This document shows, in pieces, positions 26,854 to 37,318 of a stretch of 64,000 nucleotides of DNA. The notes below the pieces were generated by a model. The model had not been told where the DNA came from and did no database searches. It was given only the letters and a program-made list of their open reading frames with translations. Each line of letters starts with the position of its first letter. Position 1 is the first letter of the stretch. The stretch lies in contig NZ_JAAIXZ010000015.1 of assembly GCF_010894435.1 (NCBI RefSeq), positions 1-64,000 on the forward strand, written 5' to 3'. A program made the position numbers and the translations under genes. Origin of the DNA: Pyxidicoccus trucidator. Its GTDB lineage: Bacteria; Myxococcota; Myxococcia; Myxococcales; Myxococcaceae.

Positions 26854-27255
26854 TCAGCCCAGCATCTCGAAGCGGATCCAGGCGGCCACCACGCCCACCA
26901 CCGCGTAGAAGAAGATCTCCACCGTCTCGGATAGGGGCTGGGCCTTCCTCAGCGCCCCCCACACGTGCACCACCACCATGCCCACGCACACCAGCCCGAT
27001 GAGGTCGAACAGGGCCGGCTGACTCCCCGGGTCGGGGATGAAGCGCACCACCGTCAGGATGATGGCCAGCGCCACCGCGCCCAGGCACCTCGCGAAGTAC
27101 ACCGTCAGGTCGGTGTTCCCCTCCTGCGGCTTCCACCCGAACCAGCGCGCCCACGTCAGCGGCACCAGCAGCAGCGGCAGCGCGTAGACCGCCAGGAAGA
27201 AGGCCACGGAGACCACGAGGAACCAGCTGGCGAGTGGATGTTGGGCACTGATCAT
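26854..27255 (-). CDS. Four-helix membrane protein
   Basis: The 133-residue protein has four hydrophobic segments (about 11-35, 52-70, 82-101 and 111-128) separated by short polar loops, so it is an integral inner-membrane protein. No family motif is recognised; a WFGWKP segment follows the first helix. It begins at an ATG (27255) and ends 10 bases before the tandem cyclase gene, so the pair is co-transcribed. It may tether or modulate the cyclase, but this is inferred from position only. Confidence 0.7.
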   Translation of the reverse strand: MISAQHPLASWFLVVSVAFFLAVYALPLLLVPLTWARWFGWKPQEGNTDLTVYFARCLGAVALAIILTVVRFIPDPGSQPALFDLIGLVCVGMVVVHVWGALRKAQPLSETVEIFFYAVVGVVAAWIRFEMLG

Positions 27256-27392
27256 GGTGGCGCACGAGAGACGACACGGCCGCCCGTTTCTTGAGCGGCT
27301 CCGGACGTTTCCCCCCTGTGTACCATTCTAGACGTTCTGGAACGCGGTTCCCACGTGCCGCACCAACCCGTGAAGTCCTGGGAATTCCAGCG

Positions 27393-27944
27393 TTAGTGGG
27401 CGGACAGGCGGCCCGACTCCCGGACGGACTCCCGGATGAACTCGGCGACCCGCTCCAGGGAGTCCGTGCGCTCCAGGTCCGAGTGGAAGCGGCGGAAGGA
27501 CTCCGGCGGGCCGTAGAGGATGACGGGCTTGCCGTAGCGCAGCGCCAGGCTGGCCTCGGACGCGGTGCCCGCCCCGCCCGGCAGCGCCACCAGGGCATGC
27601 GGGGTGAGGACGTTGATGTGGTTGCGGCTCAGCGGATCCGTGCCCTGCTCGCCGCTCAGCGGCAGGTGGGTGTAGATGGCCAGCTCCACGCCGGGGTTGG
27701 GGTAGCCGGAGCGGGGGCGATATTCCCCGCCGTCCACCGTGCCCGGGACGATGCCGATGGAGATGCCCCGCCGGCCCTCCACCTGGACGAAGGCGTCCGC
27801 CGCCACGCGCATGACGCCGCTACCTGCACCGGTGAGCAGGTCGAAGCCCGCCTCGGCGATCCACCGGACGAGCGGGATGACCCACTCCTCGTGGCCCTCC
27901 TTGCCTGATCCGAAGACGCCGATGATCCGCCGTTCCCTGCGCAT
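27393..27944 (-). CDS. LOG/TIGR00725-family nucleotide-binding protein
   Basis: The 183-residue protein has a Rossmann-like fold of the LOG superfamily: IIGVFGSGKEGHEEW at the N-terminus, LLTGAGSGVMRVAADAF, and the conserved ALVALPGGAGTASEASLAL (about 115-133) with the PGGxGT phosphate-binding motif. Relatives are cytokinin-type phosphoribohydrolases or the TIGR00725 group of unknown activity. The spacing favours TIGR00725. The start at 27944 has GGAGG upstream; the much longer in-frame extension lacks coding character. It is a single gene. Confidence 0.82.
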   Translation of the reverse strand: MRRERRIIGVFGSGKEGHEEWVIPLVRWIAEAGFDLLTGAGSGVMRVAADAFVQVEGRRGISIGIVPGTVDGGEYRPRSGYPNPGVELAIYTHLPLSGEQGTDPLSRNHINVLTPHALVALPGGAGTASEASLALRYGKPVILYGPPESFRRFHSDLERTDSLERVAEFIRESVRESGRLSAH

Positions 27945-28198
27945 GGCCTCCGTACCTCCACCACTTTGACCTGCCCGGCCCCCAGCATCTTCCATGCTTG
28001 GACGCCGCACCCGCCGCAACCGGTTCACTTCCCCACACTGAGGCCGCCAGGCGTTCACCGATGGAAGGATCCACCCCCGGACAGAGGCCACTTTGACGCT
28101 TGCAGGACGGCTGGCAGGACACCGTCCGTCACCAGCGTCGGGCGCCCTCCTGTCAGACCCCCTCTCTACCTTGACGCTCACGAGCCAGGAGGTCGGCC

Positions 28199-28507
28199 AT
28201 GTTCGACAGTTGTGGGGGATGTGAGCGTCTCGGCCGCGCCGGGGAAATCTTCGACTGGTGCGCCAACTGCGAGCTGTCCCTGTGCCCGGGGTGCATCGCC
28301 CGCGGCTGCTGTGACAGCGAGCCCGCGAGGTCCGGTCTCGCGGCAACGCTGATGCTTCCCGAGCCGCCCCCGGACGTGGGGCCCATTCCGCTGCCAGAGC
28401 ATTTTGGGGGCCGCTGCTGTACGCGTGCCCGCGCCGTGGCGTGCTCCTGCGCCTTCCATTGGGTCTGTGACTCGCATGGCGACCAGCACATCGGCACCCA
28501 CGACTGA
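28199..28507 (+). CDS. Small cysteine-rich, probably metal-binding protein
   Basis: The 102-residue protein contains 13 cysteines, many in CxxC pairs (Cys5/8, Cys21/24, Cys29/32) plus adjacent pairs (37/38, 73/74) and several histidines at the C-terminus. The spacing suggests two or more zinc-binding knuckles. There is no signal peptide, so it is probably cytoplasmic. An AGGAGG site sits at good distance from the ATG. No known family is recognised. It stands alone upstream of the Fis-type sigma-54 activator, 201 bases away. Confidence 0.6.
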   Translation: MFDSCGGCERLGRAGEIFDWCANCELSLCPGCIARGCCDSEPARSGLAATLMLPEPPPDVGPIPLPEHFGGRCCTRARAVACSCAFHWVCDSHGDQHIGTHD

Positions 28508-28708
28508 GCGCCCTTCCCCGCGCGCGTGGGGAAGAAATCTCGTGAAGCCCGTTCAACGCTCGTGAGCATTGGAAGGTCTCCGGAGTCTTTCCCATCCAAC
28601 GGGTAGGATGATGAGCCCTGCGTTTCTCTCCGACATTTCGAGACATGCTCGTTTCTTGAAAGAGTCGGGAAGGCCGATAGCGTCCGGGTGTCGCGGGGGG
28701 GCTCGCAC

Positions 28709-29680
28709 ATGATCACCATCCTGGGACGCAGTCCGGTCCATGTCCGTTTGCTGGCGCTGGTCGCCGCCGCCGCGGCCAATAACGCCGAAGTCCTCATCCA
28801 GGGCCCGAGCGGGGTCGGCAAGGAGCTGTACGCGCGGCGCGTGCACGAGCAGAGTCCGCGCGCGCCCCACCCCTTCATCCCCGTCAACTGCGGCGCGCTG
28901 CCCCCGGACCTCTTCGAGAACGAGCTGTTCGGCCACGTGGGCGGCGCCTTCACCGGGGCCCGCTCACGCAACCGGGGACTGGTGGCGGAGGCGGAGCACG
29001 GCACGCTGTTCCTGGACGAGGTGGACGCGCTGCCCCTGGCCAACCAGGTGAAGCTGCTGCGGCTCATCCAGCAGAAGGAGTACCGGCCGCTGGGGGACGC
29101 GAAGCTGCACCGCTCCAACGTGCGCATCATCGCCGCCACCAACGCGGACCTGCTCGCGGAGACGCAGGCGGGCAACTTCCGGTTCGACCTGTTCTTCCGC
29201 CTGCGCGTGCTGCCGATTGAAGTGCCACCCCTGCGGGAGCGGCCGGAGGACATCCCTCCGCTGCTGGAGCACTTCCTCCAGCACTACGCAGCCGAGTATG
29301 GCCAGGCGCCCGTCCGCTTCTCGCCGGATGCCATGGAGCGGCTGCTCACGTATGCGTGGCCGGGCAATGTCCGCGAGGTGGAGAACTGCGCGCGGTTCCT
29401 CCTGTGCACCCGCGCGGGGACGCAGGTGGGCGTGGAGCACCTGCCCCTGCTGACGGAATGGACGCCCGGGGCCGCGCGGCTGGAGGCGCAGCGCCAGTCC
29501 CGCGAGTCCTTCCAGGCGGCGAAGCGGCGCGTGGTGGAGGCCTTCGAGCGGGCGTGGGTGGAGGAGTCCCTCACGGAGCACGAAGGCAACATCGCCGCCG
29601 CGGCCCGCGCCAGTGGGAAGCACCGACGCGCGTTCTTCGAGCTGATGCGACGGCATGGGCTGAAGGCGCGCTCGCGGTAG
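28709..29680 (+). CDS. Sigma-54 activator lacking a sensory domain
   Basis: The 323-residue protein is a compact sigma-54 enhancer-binding protein. Walker A GPSGVGKE (32-39), the contact loop GAFTGA (79-84), Walker B LFLDE and the AAA+ C-domain are followed by a Fis-type helix-turn-helix (NIAAAARASGKHRRAFFELM). It has no N-terminal receiver, GAF or FHA domain, so activity must be set by its amount or by another protein, as in PspF. A GTG seven codons upstream (28688) is an alternative start. It is monocistronic, with 200 bases of upstream non-coding sequence. Confidence 0.88.
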   Translation: MITILGRSPVHVRLLALVAAAAANNAEVLIQGPSGVGKELYARRVHEQSPRAPHPFIPVNCGALPPDLFENELFGHVGGAFTGARSRNRGLVAEAEHGTLFLDEVDALPLANQVKLLRLIQQKEYRPLGDAKLHRSNVRIIAATNADLLAETQAGNFRFDLFFRLRVLPIEVPPLRERPEDIPPLLEHFLQHYAAEYGQAPVRFSPDAMERLLTYAWPGNVREVENCARFLLCTRAGTQVGVEHLPLLTEWTPGAARLEAQRQSRESFQAAKRRVVEAFERAWVEESLTEHEGNIAAAARASGKHRRAFFELMRRHGLKARSR

Positions 29681-29783
29681 ACTGAGGGCCAGACACCGAG
29701 GAGTCGGAGGCCGCGAAGAGGCCGAGGCCTCGTCAGGACTTCGCGCCCTTCCCTGCTCACCTCTTCCGGAGATGGCCTGCTCC

Positions 29784-30683
29784 ATGATGCCTGGTCCCGT
29801 CCTAGTGCTGGCCTGCCCGCGCTGCGGGGCGCTTCACCGGTGTCATTCGCTGGCGTCCGGCAACACCTTCGGCGCCATCGTCTGGACGGATGGCTGGCGC
29901 GACGCCCCGATGCTGCCGCTGCCGCCCCTCATCTCGCGGTGCGCAGCCTGCCACCGGTTCTTCTGGGTCGGGCGGGCGGAGCGACGGGGCGCGCTCGGGA
30001 CCTCCAAGTCCGTTCTGGAGTCCGCCACCGTCGTCACGCTGGAGTCCGTGGGAAAGCGCCGGGTCGAGGTCATGCACCTCGTGCGGCGCGCAATCGGCGA
30101 GGACCTCCAGGAGGTGAAGCGGCGCATCGACCGGCTGCCGACGGAGCTCGGCCGGTATTTCCACCAGGGCGAAGTCAGGGAGCTCGCCGCCCGCTTCGAG
30201 GCGCTGGGCGCCCGGGTGACGCTGCGGGAGGAGATGTCGCAGGTGTGGCGCTCGACGACGCCTGTCGGGTCGGAGTCGGCACCCCGCGTGCGGGACCCGG
30301 ATGAGGCGGGGTTCCTGGAGGCCCTCGCGGAGGGGCTGGCACAGGAACAGGACGAGGAGCGCGAGCTGCGGCTCCAGGCCTGGTGGGCGGGGAATGAGCC
30401 GTATCGCCAGGGCACGCCCTGGGTGCCGTTCTCCCAACGCTCCCAGGGGGCAAGGGACAATCTGTGCGCGCTGGTGGCGCTGTGCGCGCCGGATGATGTG
30501 ACGCAGCGGTTGTTCAGGGCGGAGGCGCTTCGAGAGCTGGAGCGCTTCGATGAGGCTCGGGACATCCTGAGCGGAGAGTTCCCAGCGCCACTGGACCGGG
30601 TGGCGGCCTACATCCGGGAGCTGGCCACCCAGCGCATCGCCGAGGTCCAGCAGCTCGGCATCGCCGCGGCGGGACGGGCGTAG
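29784..30683 (+). CDS. Zinc-ribbon protein with L7/L12 C-domain-like module
   Basis: The 299-residue protein starts with a CPRCG...CAAC zinc-ribbon pattern (about 11-55). Its middle (about 85-145) closely follows the C-terminal domain of ribosomal protein L7/L12: VTLESVGKRRVEVMHLVRRA, EVKRRIDRLPTEL, then a helix and GARVTL. The C-terminal third is helical and TPR-like (FRAEALRELERFDEARDIL). In ribosomes the L7/L12 domain recruits translational GTPases, so this protein may bind such a GTPase or simply reuse the fold. The ATG at 29784 has GGAG upstream at wide spacing; the ATG at 29772 lies directly on it. It follows the sigma-54 activator by about 100 bases. Confidence 0.6.
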   Translation: MMPGPVLVLACPRCGALHRCHSLASGNTFGAIVWTDGWRDAPMLPLPPLISRCAACHRFFWVGRAERRGALGTSKSVLESATVVTLESVGKRRVEVMHLVRRAIGEDLQEVKRRIDRLPTELGRYFHQGEVRELAARFEALGARVTLREEMSQVWRSTTPVGSESAPRVRDPDEAGFLEALAEGLAQEQDEERELRLQAWWAGNEPYRQGTPWVPFSQRSQGARDNLCALVALCAPDDVTQRLFRAEALRELERFDEARDILSGEFPAPLDRVAAYIRELATQRIAEVQQLGIAAAGRA

Positions 30684-31072
30684 TCCCTGCCGGTCAGCTG
30701 CGCTGGGAGAGGAGGGCCCGCCGTTGGAGTCGAGCCGCCGGACGCCCGCCTACGGCCAACTCATCCCCCGGTACAGCTGGTGCTCTCCTCGTCCACGTCT
30801 CAGTGCGTGGGGATGACGTCTTCCCGCTACTGCCCCAGGGTCGGTCGCCCTCGCGGGACATCGTACCGGGGGCCATGGCGTGGGCGGTCGTGAGAGGGAT
30901 TGCGTGCCCCCGGAGCCCGCTCGGCGCAGGTCCTCGAGGGCATGAGGGCTGGCGCGCACCCGCCACGCAGCACGGCCGGGAGATTGGCCAGCGGGCCCGT
31001 GTTGAAGCTGTCCTGGGTTGAACGGCCTTGCCCGGGTCCCAAGGTTGTCGCTGAACCTGTCAGGGGGCGGCA
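30684..31072. other. Intergenic region without recognisable gene
   Basis: This 389-base stretch lies between the zinc-ribbon protein and the barrel protein. Minus-strand frames exist but show poor codon bias and no ribosome site. No repeat, RNA or hairpin terminator stood out. The barrel promoter should lie at its right end. Confidence 0.4.
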
Positions 31073-31699
31073 ATGAAGAGCATGAAGAGCTTCCAGGCGT
31101 TGATGGTGGTGGGCTTGCTCTGGGGTGCCGGAGCCCTCGCGCAGGACGACGACGCCGACATGCGGGGCCTCACGGTGTCCGCGGGCGGCGGGGTGGAAGG
31201 CTACAGCGGAGGGCTGGCGCCACGCATCGACCCGGGCGCGGCCTACGGTGCCACGTTGACCCTCAAGCCCTCGAGGGTGCTCGGCTTCGAGGTGGGCTAC
31301 AGCGGCGCGGTGAACACCCTCGACCTGGATGGGGCCGAGGACCTGGTGGGGAGCCCGGGCATCGTCCGCAACGGCGCGCAGGCCGTGGCCACCGTCGGGC
31401 TCACCGCCAGCCCCGTGCAGCCCTACATCCTCGGGGGTATCGGGGTGAACGACTTCAACGTGCGCCAGGGTGCAGAGGCGCTGGGCTACGCCGACGACAC
31501 CGTGGGCTCCGTGCCAATGGGAGCGGGCCTGCGCTTCTACTCCGGCAACTTCTCCGCTGACCTGCGCGGCAACTACAACTTCCTCTTCGATGAGGAGTTC
31601 GCCCCGGGCGTCCCGGTGGCGGAGCAGGATGTCCTCGACGTGAACTTCGTGGACGGCGGCAGCTACAACGCCACGCTCAGCATCGGCGCCACGTTCTGA
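31073..31699 (+). CDS. Outer-membrane beta-barrel protein
   Basis: The 208-residue protein has a signal peptide (about 1-23, ending ALAQ). It then shows alternating polar/hydrophobic strands with glycine and aromatic residues, as in small outer-membrane barrels (GYSGGLAPRIDPG, PYILGGIGVNDFNV, GAGLRFYSGNFSADLRGNY), and ends in a C-terminal phenylalanine (SIGATF), the usual signal for barrel assembly. It is similar in plan to OmpA/OmpW-type 8-stranded barrels. The ATG at 31073 is preceded by AGGGGG. It is followed 14 bases later by a membrane protein gene, probably co-transcribed. Confidence 0.8.
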   Translation: MKSMKSFQALMVVGLLWGAGALAQDDDADMRGLTVSAGGGVEGYSGGLAPRIDPGAAYGATLTLKPSRVLGFEVGYSGAVNTLDLDGAEDLVGSPGIVRNGAQAVATVGLTASPVQPYILGGIGVNDFNVRQGAEALGYADDTVGSVPMGAGLRFYSGNFSADLRGNYNFLFDEEFAPGVPVAEQDVLDVNFVDGGSYNATLSIGATF

Positions 31700-31713
31700 G
31701 CCGCCTCCCTCCC

Positions 31714-32355
31714 ATGGCTACCCACGAGAGGCACTCACTGGAGCCTGCGTACTGGCAGCAGCTGCTGGCCACCCTCCTGCTCTCGTTGGCGGCCGTGGGC
31801 TCGGCCTTCAGCGCCTGGCAGTCCTCGCGCTGGGGAGGGGTGCAGTCCGTGCACTTCGCCAGCGCGTCCGCCGCGCGCGTCGAGGCGATACGCGCCTTCA
31901 GCAACGCCAGCGTCCAGATGTCCTATGACGCCAACACCTTCGTCCAGCTCGTGCTCACCGCCCTCCAGGGGGAGGAGCAGTTGGCCCGGATGGTGGGCGA
32001 GCGCTTCCTGCGCAAGGAGTTCAGGCCCTTCGCGGAGGAGTGGCTGGCGCTCAAGCCGCTGAAGAATCCGGACGCGCCCCCCACCCCCTTCGAGCTGAAG
32101 TCCTTCTCCAACGCCCAGTACCAGGAGGGCCTCCGGCTGGAGCAGCGCGCCGAGCAGCAGACGGAGGAGGCCAAGCGCGCGAATCAGAACTCCGACGACT
32201 TCATCCTCTCCACCGTCTACTTCGCCCTGGGCCTGTTCTTCGGGGGACTCGCCACCAAGCTGCGCAACCAGCGACTCGTCACGGTGCTGCTCGTCTTCGG
32301 GGTGCTGGGGAGTCTGCTCGGGCTCCGCCAGGTGCTGCTCCTCCCGTTTCACTGA
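31714..32355 (+). CDS. Inner-membrane protein of unknown function
   Basis: The 213-residue protein has one N-terminal membrane helix (about 15-35), a long soluble segment rich in Gln, Glu and Ala (about 45-155), and two helices near the C-terminus (about 163-182 and 188-207). The middle part is predicted helical and possibly coiled-coil (LEQRAEQQTEEAKRANQNS). No family is recognised. It lies 14 bases after the barrel protein gene. Confidence 0.65.
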   Translation: MATHERHSLEPAYWQQLLATLLLSLAAVGSAFSAWQSSRWGGVQSVHFASASAARVEAIRAFSNASVQMSYDANTFVQLVLTALQGEEQLARMVGERFLRKEFRPFAEEWLALKPLKNPDAPPTPFELKSFSNAQYQEGLRLEQRAEQQTEEAKRANQNSDDFILSTVYFALGLFFGGLATKLRNQRLVTVLLVFGVLGSLLGLRQVLLLPFH

Positions 32356-32549
32356 CCTGGGTCGTCGGCCAGGTCATCCAATGGGCCCTGCGCCATCGCC
32401 CGGTAGTACGGCACGACTTCGACGGCCAGCACGTCGCGCAGCTGCTGACGTGCGCTGTCGTAGTCTCCGGCCCGTTGGCAGCGGCAGCTGGACAGAGAGT
32501 TCCCGAACCGGGGCAGGCTCGCGCCCGGCTCCGCACTCGCAGTGCTCAA
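32349..32549 (-). pseudogene. C-terminal remnant of a DUSAM-like protein
   Basis: The end of this frame (AGDYDSARQQLRDVLAVEVV, then PYYRAMAQG) resembles the closing part of DUSAM-domain proteins, a family largely confined to myxobacteria. Only about 45 residues are present. Upstream the frame lacks the rest of the domain, and the short N-terminal stretch has no similarity, so it is probably a decayed end piece. It overlaps the stop of the neighbouring plus-strand gene by seven bases. Confidence 0.4.
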
Positions 32550-32584
32550 GCTCGCGACAGCACATACCGAGCGACGCGCTCCCG

Positions 32585-32926
32585 CTACCCGCTTGGAACC
32601 TTGAAGCCGGCATCCCTTCGGGCCTGGTCGATCAACTCCCAGAATCCACCGGGCCCGGTTGCTTCAAACCACGAAGATGCACAAGCGTCGCACCGGCCCC
32701 GCTCGGGTAGGCCCCAGTCAAGCTCGTAACCACCTCTGGGGCTTCTCTCCGCCTTCTCGATGTTCCGGAGGGCTCGGTCACGACACTCCTTGCAAAGCAT
32801 CACGGCGGAGCCCCAGCCGTCGAAAACGACATGCATCTTCTCAAACCGGTTCGCCTCAACGGCGTCAGCAATATGCTCGCAGCATGAAATGATGCCCTGC
32901 AGCCCGTGAGTCGAACACTGAATCAC
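32585..32926 (-). CDS. Small protein with CxxC zinc-binding motifs
   Basis: The 113-residue protein has Cys4, Cys15/16, Cys45/48 (MLCKEC) and Cys79/82 (RCDACA), with histidines near the N-terminus, suggesting one or two bound zinc ions. The start is a GTG at 32926 with AGGAG seven bases upstream, which fits well. No family is recognised and no DNA-binding motif is obvious. It is transcribed away from the eCIS operon. Confidence 0.6.
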   Translation of the reverse strand: MIQCSTHGLQGIISCCEHIADAVEANRFEKMHVVFDGWGSAVMLCKECRDRALRNIEKAERSPRGGYELDWGLPERGRCDACASSWFEATGPGGFWELIDQARRDAGFKVPSG

Positions 32927-33134
32927 ACGCTCACTCCTGTCTTCACTCCAGTACGTCGCGAGGTCATACCGCTTGCGACGTCAGCTTCGTGCCGACCGCC
33001 GGCTTCCGCATCCGTTCAAGCCCGTCGCCCCTGCACAGCTGAATCATTCCCTGCACGACTCCTATCGCTTCACGGCTGCCCCTGATTCGTCGCTCACCTG
33101 CGGTGGCCGCGAAGTGGACGGCCGGCTCGAACAG

Positions 33135-33212
33135 GGTGGAGGTTTTCGTCCACCCCACTTCCCGCAGTGATCCCACAGGGTTGCGCGCGAGGGGTGGAGG
33201 TTTTCATCCGCC
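33135..33212. repeat. Pair of small stem-loop repeats upstream of the eCIS operon
   Basis: Two near-identical 20-base elements, at 33135-33154 and 33193-33212, each read GGTGGAGGTTTTC then TCCACC or TCCGCC. Each can fold into a six-base stem with an eight-base loop; copy 2 replaces one pair with G-U. They lie 58 bases apart, about 170-245 bases before the first eCIS gene, in a 453-base gap (32927-33379) with no other supported gene. They may be regulatory sites for the operon. Confidence 0.55.
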
Positions 33213-33379
33213 CTCCCCCATCCGAAGCCTCCAGACGCGCCCTTCAAGTGTGCGGGATCACGTTGATCCGCCAGCCCGCACGCCTGGGCACGCGCGTTGC
33301 TGTTGGGCCCGGGACGGTTCCGCCGCACCAAGGGGGTGTGGGTGGACAGGGGCAGTTCTCGGGCCCGGGGGTATGGCTG

Positions 33380-33973
33380 TTGGCGACGTACGCGGCGATT
33401 TCGGCGGTGGGACAGGGGCTACTGGCCCTGCTGGAGCAGGCGTGTCCCAAGCCCGAGTTCGAGGGCGCCAGCTTCCGCCTCTACCAGGCCGCTGACTTCA
33501 AGACGCCCATGGACGAGGGCGTCTCCCTCTTCCTCTACCGCGTCACCCCCAGCACCACCCGCCGCAACCTCCCCGGCCGCGTGGACTCGCAGGGCCGCCG
33601 CACCCGCAGGCCCCTGCCCCTGGACCTCTATTACCTGCTCACCCCCTGGGCGAAGACGGCCGTGAAGCAGCACCGGCTCCTGGGCTGGGCCATGCGCCAG
33701 CTCGAGGACACGCCCACCCTCACCGCCAGCTTCCTCAACCACTACGGCTCCTCCGAGACCGACACCTTCCTCCCCGACGAGACGGTGACGCTCGTCTACG
33801 ACCCGCTGTCCATCCAGGACATGCTGAACATCTGGGAGCCGGGGAAGCCCAACATCCAGGTGTCCGCCACGTACATCGCGCGGATGGTGGGCATCGAGTC
33901 CGGCATCGCCGACGAAGAGGCCGGCCCCGTGCAGACGCGCGTGCTCGCTCCGGGGAGGTTGACCGAGCGATGA
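33380..33973 (+). CDS. eCIS terminator cap protein (Pvc16/Afp16-like, DUF4255)
   Basis: The ~197-residue protein matches the Pvc16_N/DUF4255 family, which caps the distal end of the sheath-tube and sets termination. Typical features are the N-terminal helix ATYAAISAVGQGLLALLEQA, the FRLYQAADF and VSLFLYRVTP strands, PLPLDLYYLLTPWA and the QVSATYIARMVGIES strand near the end. The start is uncertain. A TTG at 33380 with GGGGG upstream gives the normal family N-terminus, while the longer frame from 33167 adds unlike sequence. Its stop overlaps the next start (ATGA), showing translational coupling. It opens the operon here, whereas in PVC the cap gene closes it. Confidence 0.82.
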   Translation: MATYAAISAVGQGLLALLEQACPKPEFEGASFRLYQAADFKTPMDEGVSLFLYRVTPSTTRRNLPGRVDSQGRRTRRPLPLDLYYLLTPWAKTAVKQHRLLGWAMRQLEDTPTLTASFLNHYGSSETDTFLPDETVTLVYDPLSIQDMLNIWEPGKPNIQVSATYIARMVGIESGIADEEAGPVQTRVLAPGRLTER

Positions 33974-34878
33974 GGCCCCCCATCCACGTCATGGAGCGGC
34001 TGTCCCGCATCGCCCCCCTGGGCGTGCGCTTCCTCGACGAGGCCACCGGCGCCCTCGTTGGTGACGGCCTCCAGGTCTCCGCCTTCCCCGTGGGCCTCCC
34101 CGCCGCCCGAAGGGCCTCCGTCGTCAACCGCTCCGGCGTCCATGTCCTCATGGACCTGCCCGGCCTGAGGGACCTCGAGTACGCCGATGGCGACGCGGGC
34201 GACGACGCGTGGTGGGCCGCCCTGCCCGCGCGCCGGCCGTACACCGTGGAGGTGCGCGACACGCAGGGACGCTTCCTGCCGTGGGCCTTCCGCGCGGAGC
34301 TGCCCCACCGGGGCCTGTTCGTCCCGGACTGCGTGTCCTCGCCGCTGTCTCCCGTGTCCCCGCTGTCTCCGGCGGACGGGCCCGCGGTGCCGCTGTTCTC
34401 CGCGCCCGCGCGCCAGGCCGCCGTGCCGCTGGCCGTGCTGCGCGCCGAGCTGTGGGACATCGAGGCGCGCGTCCCCGCCGCGTGGACGCTGGTGGAGGTG
34501 ACGCCCCCGGGAGGCGGCACCGCGCGCGGCATGGCGGATGAGCTGGGGCGGCTCGCCCTCTTCTTCCAGTACCCCGAGCCCGAGGACTTCATGCCGGGCT
34601 CGCCAGCGGATGCCTCCAGCTTTCCCGCGGGGCCTCCGCTGCTGGAGCAGAAGTGGAGCTTGCAGGTGCGCTTCCACTACGCCCGACGCACACCCGTGCC
34701 GGAGCTGCCGGACGTGTGCCTCACGCTGTCCCAACCCCCCGCGGGGGTGTGGAAGGACACGGGCAGCCCGCTGGAGCTGCTCGAGTCAACGCTGCGCTAC
34801 GGCCAGGAGCTCGTCCTGCGGACCCAGGACGCGCCGGGCTCCCGGCTGTGGATCACCCCCACGGGTTCAACTCCCTAG
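33970..34878 (+). CDS. eCIS-operon protein of unknown function
   Basis: The 302-residue protein has no recognised domain. It reads as mostly beta-structure, with a first domain (VRFLDEATGALVGDGLQVSA, then VNRSGVHVLMDLPGL) reminiscent of carboxypeptidase-regulatory-like sandwiches, a Ser/Pro linker (about 118-135), and a second beta-rich part. The four-base overlap with the cap gene and location before the sheath argue that it is a structural or assembly component. Its charge pattern shows no signal peptide or membrane helix. Confidence 0.5.
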   Translation: MRPPIHVMERLSRIAPLGVRFLDEATGALVGDGLQVSAFPVGLPAARRASVVNRSGVHVLMDLPGLRDLEYADGDAGDDAWWAALPARRPYTVEVRDTQGRFLPWAFRAELPHRGLFVPDCVSSPLSPVSPLSPADGPAVPLFSAPARQAAVPLAVLRAELWDIEARVPAAWTLVEVTPPGGGTARGMADELGRLALFFQYPEPEDFMPGSPADASSFPAGPPLLEQKWSLQVRFHYARRTPVPELPDVCLTLSQPPAGVWKDTGSPLELLESTLRYGQELVLRTQDAPGSRLWITPTGSTP

Positions 34879-34887
34879 GAAAGACCG

Positions 34888-36846
<1,959 letters not shown>

Positions 36847-36864
36847 CCCTCCAGGAGATTCCAC

Positions 36865-37317
36865 ATGGCCGTCTTTCGTGATCGCCCCTATGTGCAGTTC
36901 AACTTCCTGGTCGACCTGGGCACCGGCACCACCGATGGGCCGGATGCGGGCTTCCAGGAAATCTCCAACGTGGGCATGGAGGTCACCGTCGCGGAGTACC
37001 GCAACGGCAACGAGAAGGAGAACAGCGTCCGCAAGATTACCGGCCTGAACAAGGCCACGGACGTCACCATGAAGCGCGGGGTGATTGGCTCGCTCAGCCT
37101 CTACCGGTGGTTGGATCAGCTCCGCAACGGCGACGCCAACGCCCTGCGCACCGTCACCATCCAGCTCCAGAACGAGGACCACACGGCCGTGGTCCAGACG
37201 TGGAAGCTGCTGCGCGCGCGCATCATCAAGCACGTGTCCGGCCCCTTCAACGCGAAGGGCACGGACGTGGCGATTGAAGAGCTGACCATCGCCTACGAGC
37301 GGCTGGAGATGGAGTGA
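36865..37317 (+). CDS. eCIS inner tube protein (Pvc1/Afp1-like)
   Basis: The 150-residue protein has the T4 gp19/Hcp-type tube signature: an N-terminal FNFLVDLG strand, a GFQEISNVGMEVTVAEYRNG loop, LKRG-like TMKRGVIGSL, and the closing strand AIEELTIAYERLE. Hexamers stack to form the needle. AGGAG lies seven bases before the ATG. It follows the sheath gene by 18 bases and is one of two tube genes in the operon, the other being at 40115. Confidence 0.93.
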   Translation: MAVFRDRPYVQFNFLVDLGTGTTDGPDAGFQEISNVGMEVTVAEYRNGNEKENSVRKITGLNKATDVTMKRGVIGSLSLYRWLDQLRNGDANALRTVTIQLQNEDHTAVVQTWKLLRARIIKHVSGPFNAKGTDVAIEELTIAYERLEME

Positions 37318-37318
37318 C

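Noticed and set aside
23817..27002. A 1061-residue plus-strand open frame
   Set aside because: It lies opposite the tandem cyclase gene, is dominated by Arg, Gln and His and has no domain signal, whereas the minus strand encodes clear cyclase and ATPase motifs.
32349..32613. An intact DUSAM-domain gene
   Set aside because: Only the last ~45 residues resemble the family; neither overlapping frame supplies the rest of the domain.
33167..33379. N-terminal 71-residue extension of the Pvc16-like protein
   Set aside because: It runs through a stem-loop repeat, has no similarity to the family and lacks a ribosome site; the family-type N-terminus begins near 33380.
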